From an uncultured Bacilli bacterium (GTDB lineage: Bacteria; Bacillota_I; Bacilli_A; RFN20; CAG-826): a stretch of DNA of 38,876 bases. The position numbers and the translations under genes are program-made. Every line of letters starts with the position of its first letter. The first letter of the stretch is position 1. The stretch covers positions 1 to 38,876 of the forward strand of contig CALVLC010000013.1 of NCBI GenBank assembly GCA_944336335.1. The letters run 5' to 3'. Shown here in pieces: positions 1-9,082 of this stretch. The notes below the pieces were generated by a model. The model had not been told where the DNA came from and made no database searches. It was given only the letters and a program-made list of their open reading frames with translations.

Positions 1-121
1 AACCATTTGAGCCCCATAATTGATTAAAAAATCTAATGATTTCTCTATCAATAGTTGTGACAGCTCCAGAAGAGAAATCGTTTGCTTTTTGTGTTGCAAA
101 AACAACTAACGAATCTAACAT
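1..121 (-). CDS. 5' end of an unknown protein (runs off the window)
   Basis: An ATG on the minus strand at 121 opens a frame that stays open for 40 codons to the window edge. It begins MLDSLVVFATQKAND and continues through DREIIRFFNQLWG. An AGGAG ribosome binding site lies 6 nt before the ATG (about 128-132), which makes this a real gene start. The visible part is mixed hydrophobic and charged, with no signal peptide. I do not recognise the family. It diverges from nifJ. Confidence 0.7.
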   Translation of the reverse strand, partial: MLDSLVVFATQKANDFSSGAVTTIDREIIRFFNQLWGSNG

Positions 122-169
122 TTCGAACTCCTTTTTATTTCTTTTGTGAAAAAATGTTTGTGAAAACTA

Positions 170-191
170 TTGTATCTTATATTTGATACAA
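170..191 (-). promoter_or_regulatory. Operator-like inverted repeat over the promoter of the leftmost gene
   Basis: TTGTATC (170-176) and GATACAA (185-191) form a perfect 7-bp inverted repeat with an 8-bp AT centre. Read on the minus strand, one arm contains a TACAAT -10 hexamer, so the palindrome covers the -10 and the spacer. That is the usual place for a repressor site. Closer to the gene, TTTGTGAAAA occurs twice in direct orientation (143-152 and 157-166, 14 bp apart). The regulator is unknown. Confidence 0.45.
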
Positions 192-381
192 AATAAAGGA
201 TTTAGAGAATCGAATTGAACAAAATAGCCACCATTTCAAGCTCTAAATTTCAATTTTTGTTTCGTAATAGTTTTAGTCTCTATTAAAATTTTTAATTTTT
301 AAAAGTGGCTAGTTTATCTTCTTATTTTGACATAGGCAAAATATCACTGAAAAAGGTGTTAAATTTTAAAACATAAAGTTA

Positions 382-404
382 TATAATTATCAAAGATTAA
401 GGAG
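382..404 (+). promoter_or_regulatory. nifJ -10 element and ribosome binding site
   Basis: A perfect TATAAT at 382-387 is followed by AAGGAG at 399-404 and the nifJ ATG at 416. The region where a -35 should be (359-364, TTAAAT) is a poor match. A perfect TTGACA at 327-332 has no -10 at the right distance. Confidence 0.45.
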
Positions 405-415
405 AATTATTTTTT

Positions 416-3400
416 ATGTCAGAAGTAAAGAAAACAATGCTTAGTGTTGATGGCAATACTGCTGCTGCCTTAATGAGTTATAACTTCACTGAAGTTGCAG
501 CTATTTTCCCAATTACTCCATCTTCACCAATGGCAAACTATGTTGATATTTACGCCTCCCAAGGTAAGAAGAATTTCTTTAACAGCACAGTTAAAGTTTG
601 TGAAATGCAATCAGAAGCTGGTGCAAGTGGTGCATTACACGGTGCATTAAATGGTGGTGTTTTATCAACAACATATACTGCAAGCCAAGGTTTACTCTTA
701 ATGATTCCAAACATCTATAAATGGTGTGGTGAATTATTACCAGCAGTTTTACATGTTAGTGCTAGAAGCTTAGCAACCAGATCACTTTCAATTTTCGGTG
801 ATCACCAAGATGTCTACTCAATTAGACAAAGTGGAATCGCAATGATTTGTTCAGATTCTGTTCAAGAAGTTGCTGATCTTGCTTCCGTTGCTCACCTTGT
901 TGCAATTGATGCTGAATATCCAGTCTGTCATTTCTTTGATGGATTTAGAACTTCACACGAAATCCAAAACGTTGAATTTTTAGCTGATGAAGAATGGAAG
1001 AAACTTGTTCCATGGGATAAAGTTAAAAAATTCAAAGAAAGAGCTTTAAATCCACACGGACACGCTGTTACAAAGGGCGGCGCTGAAAACGATGATATCT
1101 ACTTCCAAGGTAGAGAAGCTCAAAATAAACACTTTGATAACGTTCTTCCAGTTGCTGAAAAATACTTCAAGAAAGTTAGTGAATTAACTGGTAGAGAATA
1201 TGCCCCATTTGTTTATTATGGTGCTCCAGATGCAGAAAAAGTAATCATTGCTATGGGTTCTGTAAATGAAACAGCTTATGAAGTTGTCACTGATTTATGG
1301 AAGAACAAAGGTCAAAAGGTTGGTATGATTAGAGTCCACCTCTTTAGACCATTCTCAGCAAAACACTTAGTCGCTTGTATTCCTTCAACTGTTAAAGAAC
1401 TTGCTGTCTTAGATAGAAGTAAAGAATTAGGTAGTGTTGGAGAAGCTTTATATGAAGATGTCTGCTCCGCATTAGATCTTGAAGGAAGAACCGGAATTAA
1501 AGTTATCGGTGGAAGATATGGATTATCCAGTAAAGATACTCAACCAAAGCACATTAAATCTGTCTTTGATTGGATGTTAAGCGGAAAAGAACATCATAAT
1601 TTCTCAGTTGGTATTAATGATGATGTTACCTTCCTTTCAATTCCTGTTGATGAAGATTACGAAGTTAAACATAACTACACATCCTGCTTATTCTATGGAT
1701 TAGGTAGTGATGGAACTGTTGGTGCTAATAAATCATCAATTAAGATTATTGGTGATGCTACACATCAATATGCTCAAGCTTACTTTGCTTATGACTCCAG
1801 AAAATCTGGTGGTGTTACAAGAAGCCACTTAAGATTCGGTAAAGAACCAATTCACTCCACATATTATGTTGAACATGCTTCATTCATTTCATGTTCACTT
1901 GATACATATGTCTTCAGATTTGATATGTTAAAGAACCTCAGTGATGGTGGTACATTCTTACTCAACACTGATATGGATGATGAAACATTAATCAAATCCT
2001 TACCAAACAGAGTTAAATGGCAACTTGCTACAAAACATGCAAAATTCTATGTAATTGATGCTAACAAGATTGCTAGTGAAATTGGTATGGGAAGACATAC
2101 AAATACAATCTTACAAAGCGCATTCTTCTACTTAAATCCACAAATTATGCCTTATGCAGAAGCTAATACATGGATGAAGAAATTAGCTTTAAAGACATAT
2201 GGTAGAAAAGGACAAGATGTTGTTGAACTTAACTACAGAGCTATCGATAAAGGAACAGAAGGTTTAAGAGAAGTTAAAGTTGACAGTGAATGGGCAAAAT
2301 TACCATACAATAGAGAAAGAACATTAACAGGTGATGACTACTTCGATAGTTATGTTGATCTTGTTAACAATCTCGATGGTTACGATATCCCAGTCAGCAA
2401 ATTCACAGAATATGAATTACTCGACGGTACTATGAGAGAAGATGTTACTTTCATGGAACAAAGAGGTATCGCTGATAGAGTCCCAGAATGGAATAAAGAT
2501 TACTGTATTCAATGTAATACCTGTGCATTTGTCTGTCCACATACAACAATCAGACCATTCTTATTAACAGACGAAGAAATCAAAAATGGTCCAAAAGGAC
2601 TTGCTGATTCAGTCGTCGATGTTAAACCAGCAAAACCTGGATTAAAGTACATTATCCAAGTTTCACCAAAGAACTGTGTAGGTTGTGGTCTCTGTGTTAA
2701 AGAATGTTTAGCAAACGTTGCAGCAAAGAAAGCTGGAAATGATCACTTTGCATTAAAACTTGTTGAAGCTAAATCACAATTCGACAAAGAAGAATATGCA
2801 CAATACTTATACAAACACACTGAATATAAAGCTGATAAATTCCCAGTTACAACTGTTAAGGGTGCCGCATTCTTAATGCCATATATGGAAGTCAGCGGTG
2901 CATGTGCTGGATGTGGTGAAACTCCATATTACAACTTACTCTCTAGATTATTTGGTAAAGACTTAATGATTTCTAACGCAACAGGTTGTTCATCAATCTA
3001 TTGTGGTTCAACTCCATTAACTCCATTCGTTAATGATAAAGATAAGAATGGTGTTGCTTGGGCTAACTCCTTATTCGAAGACAACGCAGAAAACGGATAT
3101 GGTATGAGACTTGCAACTGATTATAAACTTGCTAATATCTGCAGAATCTTAAATGCAGCTTTAGAAAGTGAAACAGTTGAAGCTGGACTTAAAGAAACAA
3201 TTAATAAATATCTTGCTAACATCAAGAATAAAGATGAAGCTAGAAAGATTATTCCTGAACTTGTTAAAGGTGTTGAAGCTTCTAAAGATGAAGCTATCAA
3301 AGAAGTCCTTAACTATAAAGAAGACTTACTCGACAAGAGCGTTTGGATTGTCGGTGGTGATGGTTGGGCATATGATATTGGCTACGGCGGACTTGATCAT

Positions 3401-3976
3401 GTCTTAGCTAGTGAAGATGATATCAACGTTATGTGTCTTGATACTGAAGTTTACTCCAACACAGGTGGTCAAGCTTCTAAATCATCACAAACTGGTCAAA
3501 TTGCTCAATTCACAGCAAGTGGTAAGAAGACAAGTAAAAAGAACCTTGCTTTAATGGCAATGGCTTATGGTAATGTCTATGTTGCTCAAGTTGCTTTAGG
3601 TGCTAACATGATGGCTGCAATTAAAGCCTTCAAAGAAGCTGAAAGCTACAACGGACCATCCTTAATCATCTGCTATGCTCCATGTGTTAACCATGGTATT
3701 AAAGGTGGAATGGTAAACTCAATCGAAGTTGAAAAAGAAGCAGTCGCTTGTGGCTACTTCACAACATTTAGATATGACCCAAGAAAAGGCGAAGATGCAT
3801 TACAACTTGATTGCAAAGAACCAGACTTCAGCAAGTTAAGAGAATTCATCATGAAAGAAACAAGATATTCTCAACTTCCAAAGATTAACCCAGCCGAAGC
3901 AGAAGCATTATTCGAAAAGAACGAAAAATGTGCTCGTGAAAGATGGGCAAGAATTAAGAAATTTGGTGGTAAATAA
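416..3976 (+). CDS. nifJ: Pyruvate:ferredoxin (flavodoxin) oxidoreductase
   Basis: This cytoplasmic thiamine-diphosphate and iron-sulfur enzyme oxidises pyruvate and CoA to acetyl-CoA and CO2, passing electrons to ferredoxin or flavodoxin. It is the central pyruvate-cleaving enzyme of many anaerobes. At 1186 residues it is the usual length for the single-chain form. Visible domains in order are the N-terminal pyruvate-binding domain (DGNTAAALMSYNFTEVAA, then YPITPSSPMA-like PITPSSPMANY near residue 35), the domain II and gamma regions, and a two-cluster ferredoxin insert with CxxCxxCxxxC starting at Cys697 and Cys754. The C-terminal TPP domain carries CAGCGE near 830, GDGWAYDIG near 982 and NTGGQASKSSQTG. 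The cysteine of the CAGCG motif fits the ligand set of the proximal cluster. The start follows an AAGGAG site and matches the family N terminus. It is monocistronic, closed by a strong terminator. Confidence 0.97.
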   Translation: MSEVKKTMLSVDGNTAAALMSYNFTEVAAIFPITPSSPMANYVDIYASQGKKNFFNSTVKVCEMQSEAGASGALHGALNGGVLSTTYTASQGLLLMIPNIYKWCGELLPAVLHVSARSLATRSLSIFGDHQDVYSIRQSGIAMICSDSVQEVADLASVAHLVAIDAEYPVCHFFDGFRTSHEIQNVEFLADEEWKKLVPWDKVKKFKERALNPHGHAVTKGGAENDDIYFQGREAQNKHFDNVLPVAEKYFKKVSELTGREYAPFVYYGAPDAEKVIIAMGSVNETAYEVVTDLWKNKGQKVGMIRVHLFRPFSAKHLVACIPSTVKELAVLDRSKELGSVGEALYEDVCSALDLEGRTGIKVIGGRYGLSSKDTQPKHIKSVFDWMLSGKEHHNFSVGINDDVTFLSIPVDEDYEVKHNYTSCLFYGLGSDGTVGANKSSIKIIGDATHQYAQAYFAYDSRKSGGVTRSHLRFGKEPIHSTYYVEHASFISCSLDTYVFRFDMLKNLSDGGTFLLNTDMDDETLIKSLPNRVKWQLATKHAKFYVIDANKIASEIGMGRHTNTILQSAFFYLNPQIMPYAEANTWMKKLALKTYGRKGQDVVELNYRAIDKGTEGLREVKVDSEWAKLPYNRERTLTGDDYFDSYVDLVNNLDGYDIPVSKFTEYELLDGTMREDVTFMEQRGIADRVPEWNKDYCIQCNTCAFVCPHTTIRPFLLTDEEIKNGPKGLADSVVDVKPAKPGLKYIIQVSPKNCVGCGLCVKECLANVAAKKAGNDHFALKLVEAKSQFDKEEYAQYLYKHTEYKADKFPVTTVKGAAFLMPYMEVSGACAGCGETPYYNLLSRLFGKDLMISNATGCSSIYCGSTPLTPFVNDKDKNGVAWANSLFEDNAENGYGMRLATDYKLANICRILNAALESETVEAGLKETINKYLANIKNKDEARKIIPELVKGVEASKDEAIKEVLNYKEDLLDKSVWIVGGDGWAYDIGYGGLDHVLASEDDINVMCLDTEVYSNTGGQASKSSQTGQIAQFTASGKKTSKKNLALMAMAYGNVYVAQVALGANMMAAIKAFKEAESYNGPSLIICYAPCVNHGIKGGMVNSIEVEKEAVACGYFTTFRYDPRKGEDALQLDCKEPDFSKLREFIMKETRYSQLPKINPAEAEALFEKNEKCARERWARIKKFGGK

Positions 3977-4000
3977 TATCTAATTTAATTCAAAATTATA

Positions 4001-4025
4001 GCCACGACTAATGTCGTGGCTTTTT
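4001..4025 (+). terminator. Rho-independent terminator of nifJ
   Basis: GCCACGAC (4001-4008), loop TAAT and GTCGTGGC (4013-4020) form a perfect 8-bp GC-rich stem followed by five T. It lies 24 nt after the nifJ stop. Confidence 0.9.
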
Positions 4026-4040
4026 CATATATTGTAAGGG

Positions 4041-4080
4041 TTTTGCACGGTTTTTATAGAAAATAAAAGGAATTTACAAT
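4041..4080 (+). promoter_or_regulatory. Recurring TTTTGCAnnGTTTTT element with -10-like hexamer (copy 1)
   Basis: TTTTGCACGGTTTTTATA (4041-4058) is followed by TACAAT (4075-4080), 24 nt after the start of the T run. The same layout occurs at 15082, 24040, 25989 and on the minus strand at 9008-9023. Here it points into the 3' end of the convergent DUF362 gene, so if it is a promoter its product would be antisense or very short. Confidence 0.35.
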
Positions 4081-4108
4081 AAAAAACCTCGAACAAATGT
4101 TCGAGGTT
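4079..4108 (-). terminator. Terminator of the DUF362 gene
   Basis: AACCTCGAAC (4085-4094), a 4-nt loop and GTTCGAGGTT (4099-4108) make a perfect 10-bp stem. Read on the minus strand it is followed by a run of T (complement of the A run at 4081-4086), which fits termination of the minus-strand gene ending at 4130. Confidence 0.85.
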
Positions 4109-4129
4109 AAGAGCCTTTAAAATTGATTT

Positions 4130-4999
4130 TTATTCAACTTCGATTAATTCATACTCACGAGAACCATAACCAATTTTAGCAGCGGTTTCGATAGTATGAA
4201 TTCCATGTCTAGTTTCAACTCTTTCAACAAAGTGGTCTCTACCTGGATCTTTGCTATTATAAATTAAATCAATACAAGTTTGATCAATTGCTACTGGATC
4301 AGTAGAAGCTAAAATTCCAATATCTTTCATGCAAGGATCTTCAGCTACTGCGCAACAATCACAATCAACTGATAAATTTCTCATAACATTGATGTATAAA
4401 ATTTTTCCTTCAAAATATCTGATTACACTACCAGCAGCATCAGCCATTGATTCAAGGAAGCTATCTTGTTCAGCATCAAAACCAACCTTTGTATCGCCAG
4501 CACCATGAATATAAAGTTTTCCATAGGATGATGCGCATCCAATTGATAATTGCTTTAATGCACCACCAAAACCACCCATTGGATGACCTTTAAAGTGAGA
4601 AACAATTAACATTGAATCATATTTATCAAAATCTTTACCGATAAAGTTCTTTTTAATGCGAACACCATTAGGTATATCAAGTTCAATATCAGGACCAGTA
4701 GCATCTAATAAATCTAATTTGAAAGCTGTGCTCCAACCATGATTTTCTAAAAGTTTGATGTGCTTTTCTGTGGTGTTTCTTTCTCCATCATAAGCGGTAT
4801 TACATTCAACAACTGTACCATGAACATATTCGATTATTTCTTTTAAATAATCAGGACGTAAATAGTTTTGGTTGCCTTCTTCTCCAGAGTGAATTTTTAC
4901 TGCAACATTTCCAACTAATTCTTTGTCTAATAAGTTTAATAGTTTAACAAGACTATGCGAAGATAGATCTTTTGTAAAATATACTTTTGATTTCTCCAT
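4130..4999 (-). CDS. DUF362 domain-containing protein
   Basis: The 289-residue protein has the conserved DUF362 core: an N-terminal VAVKIHSGEEGN segment, the signature SHFKGHPMGGFGGALKQLS near the middle, and CDCC..DPCMKDIGILAS followed by DPVAIDQTCIDLI towards the C terminus. DUF362 proteins are often fused to or paired with ferredoxin domains and are thought to handle iron-sulfur or redox cofactors. No ferredoxin domain is present here, and the cysteines left are the CDCC cluster and a few singles. No biochemical role can be assigned. The start is preceded by GAGGG 8 nt upstream. It has its own terminator and appears monocistronic. Confidence 0.85.
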   Translation of the reverse strand: MEKSKVYFTKDLSSHSLVKLLNLLDKELVGNVAVKIHSGEEGNQNYLRPDYLKEIIEYVHGTVVECNTAYDGERNTTEKHIKLLENHGWSTAFKLDLLDATGPDIELDIPNGVRIKKNFIGKDFDKYDSMLIVSHFKGHPMGGFGGALKQLSIGCASSYGKLYIHGAGDTKVGFDAEQDSFLESMADAAGSVIRYFEGKILYINVMRNLSVDCDCCAVAEDPCMKDIGILASTDPVAIDQTCIDLIYNSKDPGRDHFVERVETRHGIHTIETAAKIGYGSREYELIEVE

Positions 5000-5125
5000 A
5001 AAATATCCCTCGTATTAATTTAAAAACAAAATTAGATTTCTTTCAAATAAAAAGAGAATTTGTCAATTAAGCTCATAACAAAACAACTTTCTAATTAAAA
5101 GAATACAAAAGAAAAATATTTTCTC

Positions 5126-5131
5126 TATAAT
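5126..5131 (+). promoter_or_regulatory. -10 element of the exonuclease III operon
   Basis: A perfect TATAAT lies 19 nt before the ATG at 5151, with a purine-rich AGAGG/TAGGAAA ribosome binding site between. No good -35 is seen upstream. Confidence 0.5.
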
Positions 5132-5150
5132 TATTAAAGAGGTTAGGAAA

Positions 5151-5918
5151 ATGAAAATTATATCTTTTAATGTAAATGGTATTAGAGCAATTTTAAATAA
5201 AGATTTTAAAAAGGATTTTGAAGTTTTAAATGCGGATGTTTTCTCTTTAAATGAGACTAAACTAAATGATGATATTCACAAAGAATTCCCTTTTAAACCT
5301 GATGGATATGAAATCTATTTTACTAATTCAACAGTTAAAAAAGGATACAGTGGAGTTGCTGTATTTACTAAAATTCATCCATTAAGTGTTCATTACGGTT
5401 TAATCGATAACAAATATGATGATGAAGGTAGAGTAGTTACTTTAGAATTTAATAATTTTTATTATGTTGCTTGTTATGTTCCTAATAGTGGCGATGAACT
5501 TAAGAGATTGGACTTTAGAATGACTTTCGAAAAGGACTTAGTGGTGTATTTAAACACATTAAAAGAAAAGAAAGCGGTTGTTTATGCTGGTGATTTAAAT
5601 GTTGCTCATGAAGAAATCGATCTTAAAAACCCTGATACAAACCATCATAATGCTGGTTTTACTGATGAAGAAAGAGATGCTTTCACTAATTTACTAAATA
5701 ATGGTTATGTAGATACATTCCGATATTTATACAAGGACACAGTAAAGTATTCTTGGCGGAGTTATCGAATGAGAGCAAGAGAAAGAAATGCAGGTTGGAG
5801 AATCGATTATTTCGTTGTTTCTCAAAATATAATTGATAAAGTGAAAGATTCTAAAATCTTAAATGAGATTTATGGAAGTGACCATTGTCCAATTGAATTA
5901 GATATTGATTTAGATTAA
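5151..5918 (+). CDS. exoA: Exodeoxyribonuclease III (AP endonuclease, ExoA/XthA family)
   Basis: This DNA base-excision-repair enzyme cuts the backbone at abasic sites and removes 3' blocking groups. The 255-residue chain is full length for the single-domain ExoIII fold of the endonuclease/exonuclease/phosphatase superfamily. Catalytic motifs are complete: NVNGIRA (residues 7-13), LNETK with metal-binding Glu35, YVPNSG near 109, GDLNVA with Asp148 and Asn150, WRIDYF, and GSDHCPIE with Asp244 and His245. Its stop is 2 nt before the next start, so it forms an operon with the NAD(P)HX repair gene; both are house-cleaning functions. Confidence 0.95.
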   Translation: MKIISFNVNGIRAILNKDFKKDFEVLNADVFSLNETKLNDDIHKEFPFKPDGYEIYFTNSTVKKGYSGVAVFTKIHPLSVHYGLIDNKYDDEGRVVTLEFNNFYYVACYVPNSGDELKRLDFRMTFEKDLVVYLNTLKEKKAVVYAGDLNVAHEEIDLKNPDTNHHNAGFTDEERDAFTNLLNNGYVDTFRYLYKDTVKYSWRSYRMRARERNAGWRIDYFVVSQNIIDKVKDSKILNEIYGSDHCPIELDIDLD

Positions 5919-5920
5919 CT

Positions 5921-7429
5921 ATGATTAATGTTATAACAGCTTGCGAAGCACAAGAAAATGATTCTTATACTATAAAGAATTTCACTCCATCGATCGAGTT
6001 AATGGAAAGAGCTGGAAAAGCATGTTTTGAGTTGATTAAAGAAAGAATTAGTAAAAACTCAAGTATCTTGATTGTTTGTGGTGGCGGAGGAAATGGTGGT
6101 GATGGCTTAGTCATTGCTCGTCACCTTTTAGAAAATAATTTTAAACCATTTGTTTATCTTGCTTCTTCACATTTAAAAGAAGAAACAGAAATTAATTTAA
6201 AGCGTTATAAAGGACTTATTATTACTGATTTAGATGATTTCCTTAATAAAAACAGTATAGACGTCATTGTGGATGCAGTTTTTGGTGTTGGATTAAGCAC
6301 TCCTATTAGACAAAACTACGTTGAACTTATAAATAAATTAAATCTAGTTGATGCTTATAAAGTTAGCATTGATATTAATAGTGGTCTAGACTCAACAAGT
6401 GGTTTATCTTTAGGAACATACTACGAAAGTGATTTAACAATTACAATCCAAGATTTTAAAACAGGGTTATTTTTAAATGATGGTAAAGGCTCTTACAGAG
6501 ATTTGAAAGTAGTTGATATTGGAATTAAACACGCAAAACCTAATAATTTTGTTCATATTTTAGAAAATAGTGATATTAAAGAAATTTTCAAAAAACGTGA
6601 TGAAAATACTAATAAAGGCTGTTATGGTCGTGTCGCCTTAATTGGCGGTTCAAAACTTACTCCAGGAGCTCTACTTTTATCATACAATGCGCTTGCTAGT
6701 TTAAGATGTGGAGTTGGCTATGCTTCGGTTTGTGTCCCTAGTTCTTTGTATGAAATTTATGCATTGAAAAATCCTGAAAATATTTATACTTTGTTCCACG
6801 ATGAAAACGGTCAAATTCTTTTTGATGAAGAAAGTTTAAAAAAGATCATTAATTATTCTGCAATTCTAGTTGGACCTGGCGTAGGAACTAGTGAAGAAGT
6901 TTATAAGATTATTAAATATTTACTTTTGAATTTTAAAGGTAATTTAGTTTTAGATGCCGACGCTTTGAATTCTTTATCTAGATATGGAGTGTCTATTTTA
7001 AAAGAGAAAGTTTGCAACTCAGTAATTTTAACTCCTCATATTAAAGAATTTTCTAGGTTATCCAATATTGAAATAGAAGACATTTTAAAGAATTCAGTTG
7101 AGCTTTGCGCAAATTTTGCTAAAGAATATGCTGTTATCGTCAATTTAAAAAATAATGTCAGCGTAATTAGTGATGGAGTAAACTCATATTTAAATATCAA
7201 CGGTAATGCCGGGCTTGCAAAAGGTGGCAGTGGTGATGTTTTAAGTGGAATTACTTTAGGACTTGCAAACAAAAATGACCATATGCTTTTAAGGGCTGCT
7301 TCAGCAGCTTATATATTAGGTTTAAGTGCTGATATTGCAGTTAAAAAGATTAATGAATATTCTTTACTTGCAAGAGATGTTATTGAAAACATTTCTGATG
7401 CAATAAATTCAATAATTGAAAATAAATAA
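5921..7429 (+). CDS. nnr: Bifunctional NAD(P)HX epimerase / ADP-dependent NAD(P)HX dehydratase
   Basis: This metabolite-repair enzyme restores hydrated, damaged NAD(P)H. The N-terminal YjeF_N half (about 1-215) interconverts the R and S hydrates, with the Gly-rich CGGGGNGGDG loop (53-62), DAVFGVGL and SIDINSGLDS. The C-terminal ribokinase-like half (about 220-502) dehydrates the S form using ADP, with GRVALIGGSK, GPGVGTSEE, LDADALN, TPHIKEFSRL and the anion-hole motif AKGGSGDVLSG. The two-domain length is normal for the bacterial fusion. It directly follows exoA and converges on the nuclease gene with only 4 nt between stops and no visible terminator in the gap. Confidence 0.93.
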   Translation: MINVITACEAQENDSYTIKNFTPSIELMERAGKACFELIKERISKNSSILIVCGGGGNGGDGLVIARHLLENNFKPFVYLASSHLKEETEINLKRYKGLIITDLDDFLNKNSIDVIVDAVFGVGLSTPIRQNYVELINKLNLVDAYKVSIDINSGLDSTSGLSLGTYYESDLTITIQDFKTGLFLNDGKGSYRDLKVVDIGIKHAKPNNFVHILENSDIKEIFKKRDENTNKGCYGRVALIGGSKLTPGALLLSYNALASLRCGVGYASVCVPSSLYEIYALKNPENIYTLFHDENGQILFDEESLKKIINYSAILVGPGVGTSEEVYKIIKYLLLNFKGNLVLDADALNSLSRYGVSILKEKVCNSVILTPHIKEFSRLSNIEIEDILKNSVELCANFAKEYAVIVNLKNNVSVISDGVNSYLNINGNAGLAKGGSGDVLSGITLGLANKNDHMLLRAASAAYILGLSADIAVKKINEYSLLARDVIENISDAINSIIENK

Positions 7430-7433
7430 ATTT

Positions 7434-8978
7434 CTATCTTCTTGTTTTTGTTAGTCTGTTCTTAACAGCTTTTCTGACTTTCTTTTTGTTACGCTTACTT
7501 AAGTTCGCGAAAATTATAATCAAAATTATTAAGATTAAGACAATAACAGCACCAGCTATTATTATTTGAAGAGTAGAAAAAGTAATTTCAATATGAATTG
7601 TATTTGATGAAACGAAAGTTCCGCTTTCAGTTTCTGCCATCGCAAAGAAATCTTTGTTCCCAAACGCTAGTAAAGTGTCGCCATCTTTAATTTCATTATT
7701 ATTTAAATAATATTTAACTGAAACAGGTTGAATTTCTTTATCTTCTTCTGTTAGAGTCGTTGTTAAGCCTTTAGAAGAAAAGTTGTCTAAGAAATTGTAG
7801 GAAGTTTTAAATTCGCTAGTGGCTTCAATTTTAAAAGAATATGCGCTGCCATTAAGATTTGAAAATTTGATTCCATCAGAATTTTCTGGGTCAAAACAAG
7901 CGTTTGCCCACTCCGGATAATCAACAAATGGGTTTCTGTTCCCTTGAACATTTTTATAGATTAGGTCATTTCGTGTAATTTCATATTTAGAAACAGGATC
8001 TTCAATGTTCCATTTTAATAGATCATCTAATTCTCCATAAGCTACAGGATTATCTTTAGTTTCGATAGGATCTCTTGTTGTCCCTTTATCGATGCCATTT
8101 CCTAAAGTAATAGCAGGGGTTTCGTCTCCATTTCCTAAATCTTCATAGTTGTGATAACGCGCACACATGTAAAAGATTGAACGAGCAATGTCGCCTTTAT
8201 CTTTATCGATTGGTTCAAAAACTTCCGTTCCATGAGAGCCAAAGCCAAGATAGCCAACAATTTCTCCTGTAATTTTACTTGTAATTTCTTTAGTTTCGTC
8301 TGAGTTTTTATCAACAACGTTACCATAAGGATAACTATTATGACCTTGTTGATTTGCTTGGTTATCTCCAGCATGAAGATTATGAGCGTCACAACCTGCG
8401 GTCAAATCTTTGTAGCCTTCAATATCATCTTTCATATTAAAGCCAAAAGATTTTGGTAAGATATGCTCTCTATCTAGACCAGCTCCAGAAGCGTTTAAGC
8501 AAGTAACAGGACCTCCTGTTAAATCAGGATAGTTTGGATAATATTTGTAATTTTCGTCATTGAAAGAGGATTCGATATAAATTGGAGAATTCAAATAAAG
8601 GACGTTAATCCAAATATCGCTAGTTTTGAATTTTCCATTTTTCTCTTGCTCAGTTAATGGTGATAAATCGTAGTTTCTTTCATATAAACTATAACCATAC
8701 CAAGCTTTAGAGCTTTCTCCTTCAATGTACCCAGTGTTGTAATCTACTTTAATCTGCCCCTCTTTAAGGATATTTTGGAGATTATCTAAAAGCTCGTCTC
8801 CTTTTTGCCCTTCAGTTAAAGAAGAATAATATTCATTTATTTCACTTTCTGTAGAGTTAGCATAATCAATGTTATTAGGTGATGGAGAAACATGATTTAC
8901 AGTTGCGTTTATAAATGAATATGGTACAACAATTGCACTAAGTGTGCTTAAAATTAACCATACACTTGCCATATACAT
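7434..8978 (-). CDS. Membrane-anchored extracellular endonuclease I-family nuclease
   Basis: The 514-residue protein begins with a hydrophobic signal segment (residues 4-25), has a soluble body, and ends with a transmembrane helix (about 470-492) followed by a Lys/Arg-rich tail, so it should sit on the outer face of the membrane. The nuclease core shows DREHILPKS with His172, GCDAHNLHAGDNQANQQ and GDIARSIFYMCARYH. These are the endonuclease I (EndA/Vvn-type, His-Me finger) motifs for non-specific DNA/RNA cleavage. The region after about residue 360 is Ig-like or unknown. A nutritional or biofilm-DNA role is inferred. No ribosome binding site precedes either ATG (8978 or 8972). A TATTGT hexamer lies 5 nt before the first, which suggests a leaderless or nearly leaderless transcript. 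Confidence 0.82.
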   Translation of the reverse strand: MYMASVWLILSTLSAIVVPYSFINATVNHVSPSPNNIDYANSTESEINEYYSSLTEGQKGDELLDNLQNILKEGQIKVDYNTGYIEGESSKAWYGYSLYERNYDLSPLTEQEKNGKFKTSDIWINVLYLNSPIYIESSFNDENYKYYPNYPDLTGGPVTCLNASGAGLDREHILPKSFGFNMKDDIEGYKDLTAGCDAHNLHAGDNQANQQGHNSYPYGNVVDKNSDETKEITSKITGEIVGYLGFGSHGTEVFEPIDKDKGDIARSIFYMCARYHNYEDLGNGDETPAITLGNGIDKGTTRDPIETKDNPVAYGELDDLLKWNIEDPVSKYEITRNDLIYKNVQGNRNPFVDYPEWANACFDPENSDGIKFSNLNGSAYSFKIEATSEFKTSYNFLDNFSSKGLTTTLTEEDKEIQPVSVKYYLNNNEIKDGDTLLAFGNKDFFAMAETESGTFVSSNTIHIEITFSTLQIIIAGAVIVLILIILIIIFANLSKRNKKKVRKAVKNRLTKTRR

Positions 8979-8983
8979 AATTT

Positions 8984-9023
8984 ACAATAAATCTTGTGAT
9001 TTTGAAACAAAAACTTTGCAAAA
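8984..9023 (-). promoter_or_regulatory. Promoter-like element of the nuclease gene (recurring element, minus-strand copy)
   Basis: On the minus strand TTTTGCAAAGTTTTTG (9023-9008) is followed 24 nt after the start of its T run by TATTGT (8989-8984), 5 nt before the nuclease ATG. The arrangement matches the copies at 4041, 15082, 24040 and 25989. This is the copy where the element best fits a role as promoter of a gene that lacks a ribosome binding site. Confidence 0.45.
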
Positions 9024-9082
9024 CTTATATATTTTTTTGAAAGTTGTACTTTTTAATAGGAAAGTTAACCTACATGCAAACT

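Noticed and set aside
327-355. Promoter using the perfect TTGACA before nifJ
   Set aside because: At 16-18 bp downstream the sequence is AAAAAG-like, not a -10 element.
3168-3407. Small reading frame inside nifJ in another frame
   Set aside because: It has the low-complexity Leu/Lys/Ile composition expected from a shifted frame of an AT-rich gene and no ribosome binding site. Similar shadow frames in other genes were left out for the same reason.
4085-4108. Second terminator for nifJ on the plus strand
   Set aside because: No T run follows on the plus strand; the T run is on the minus strand, so it belongs to the DUF362 gene.
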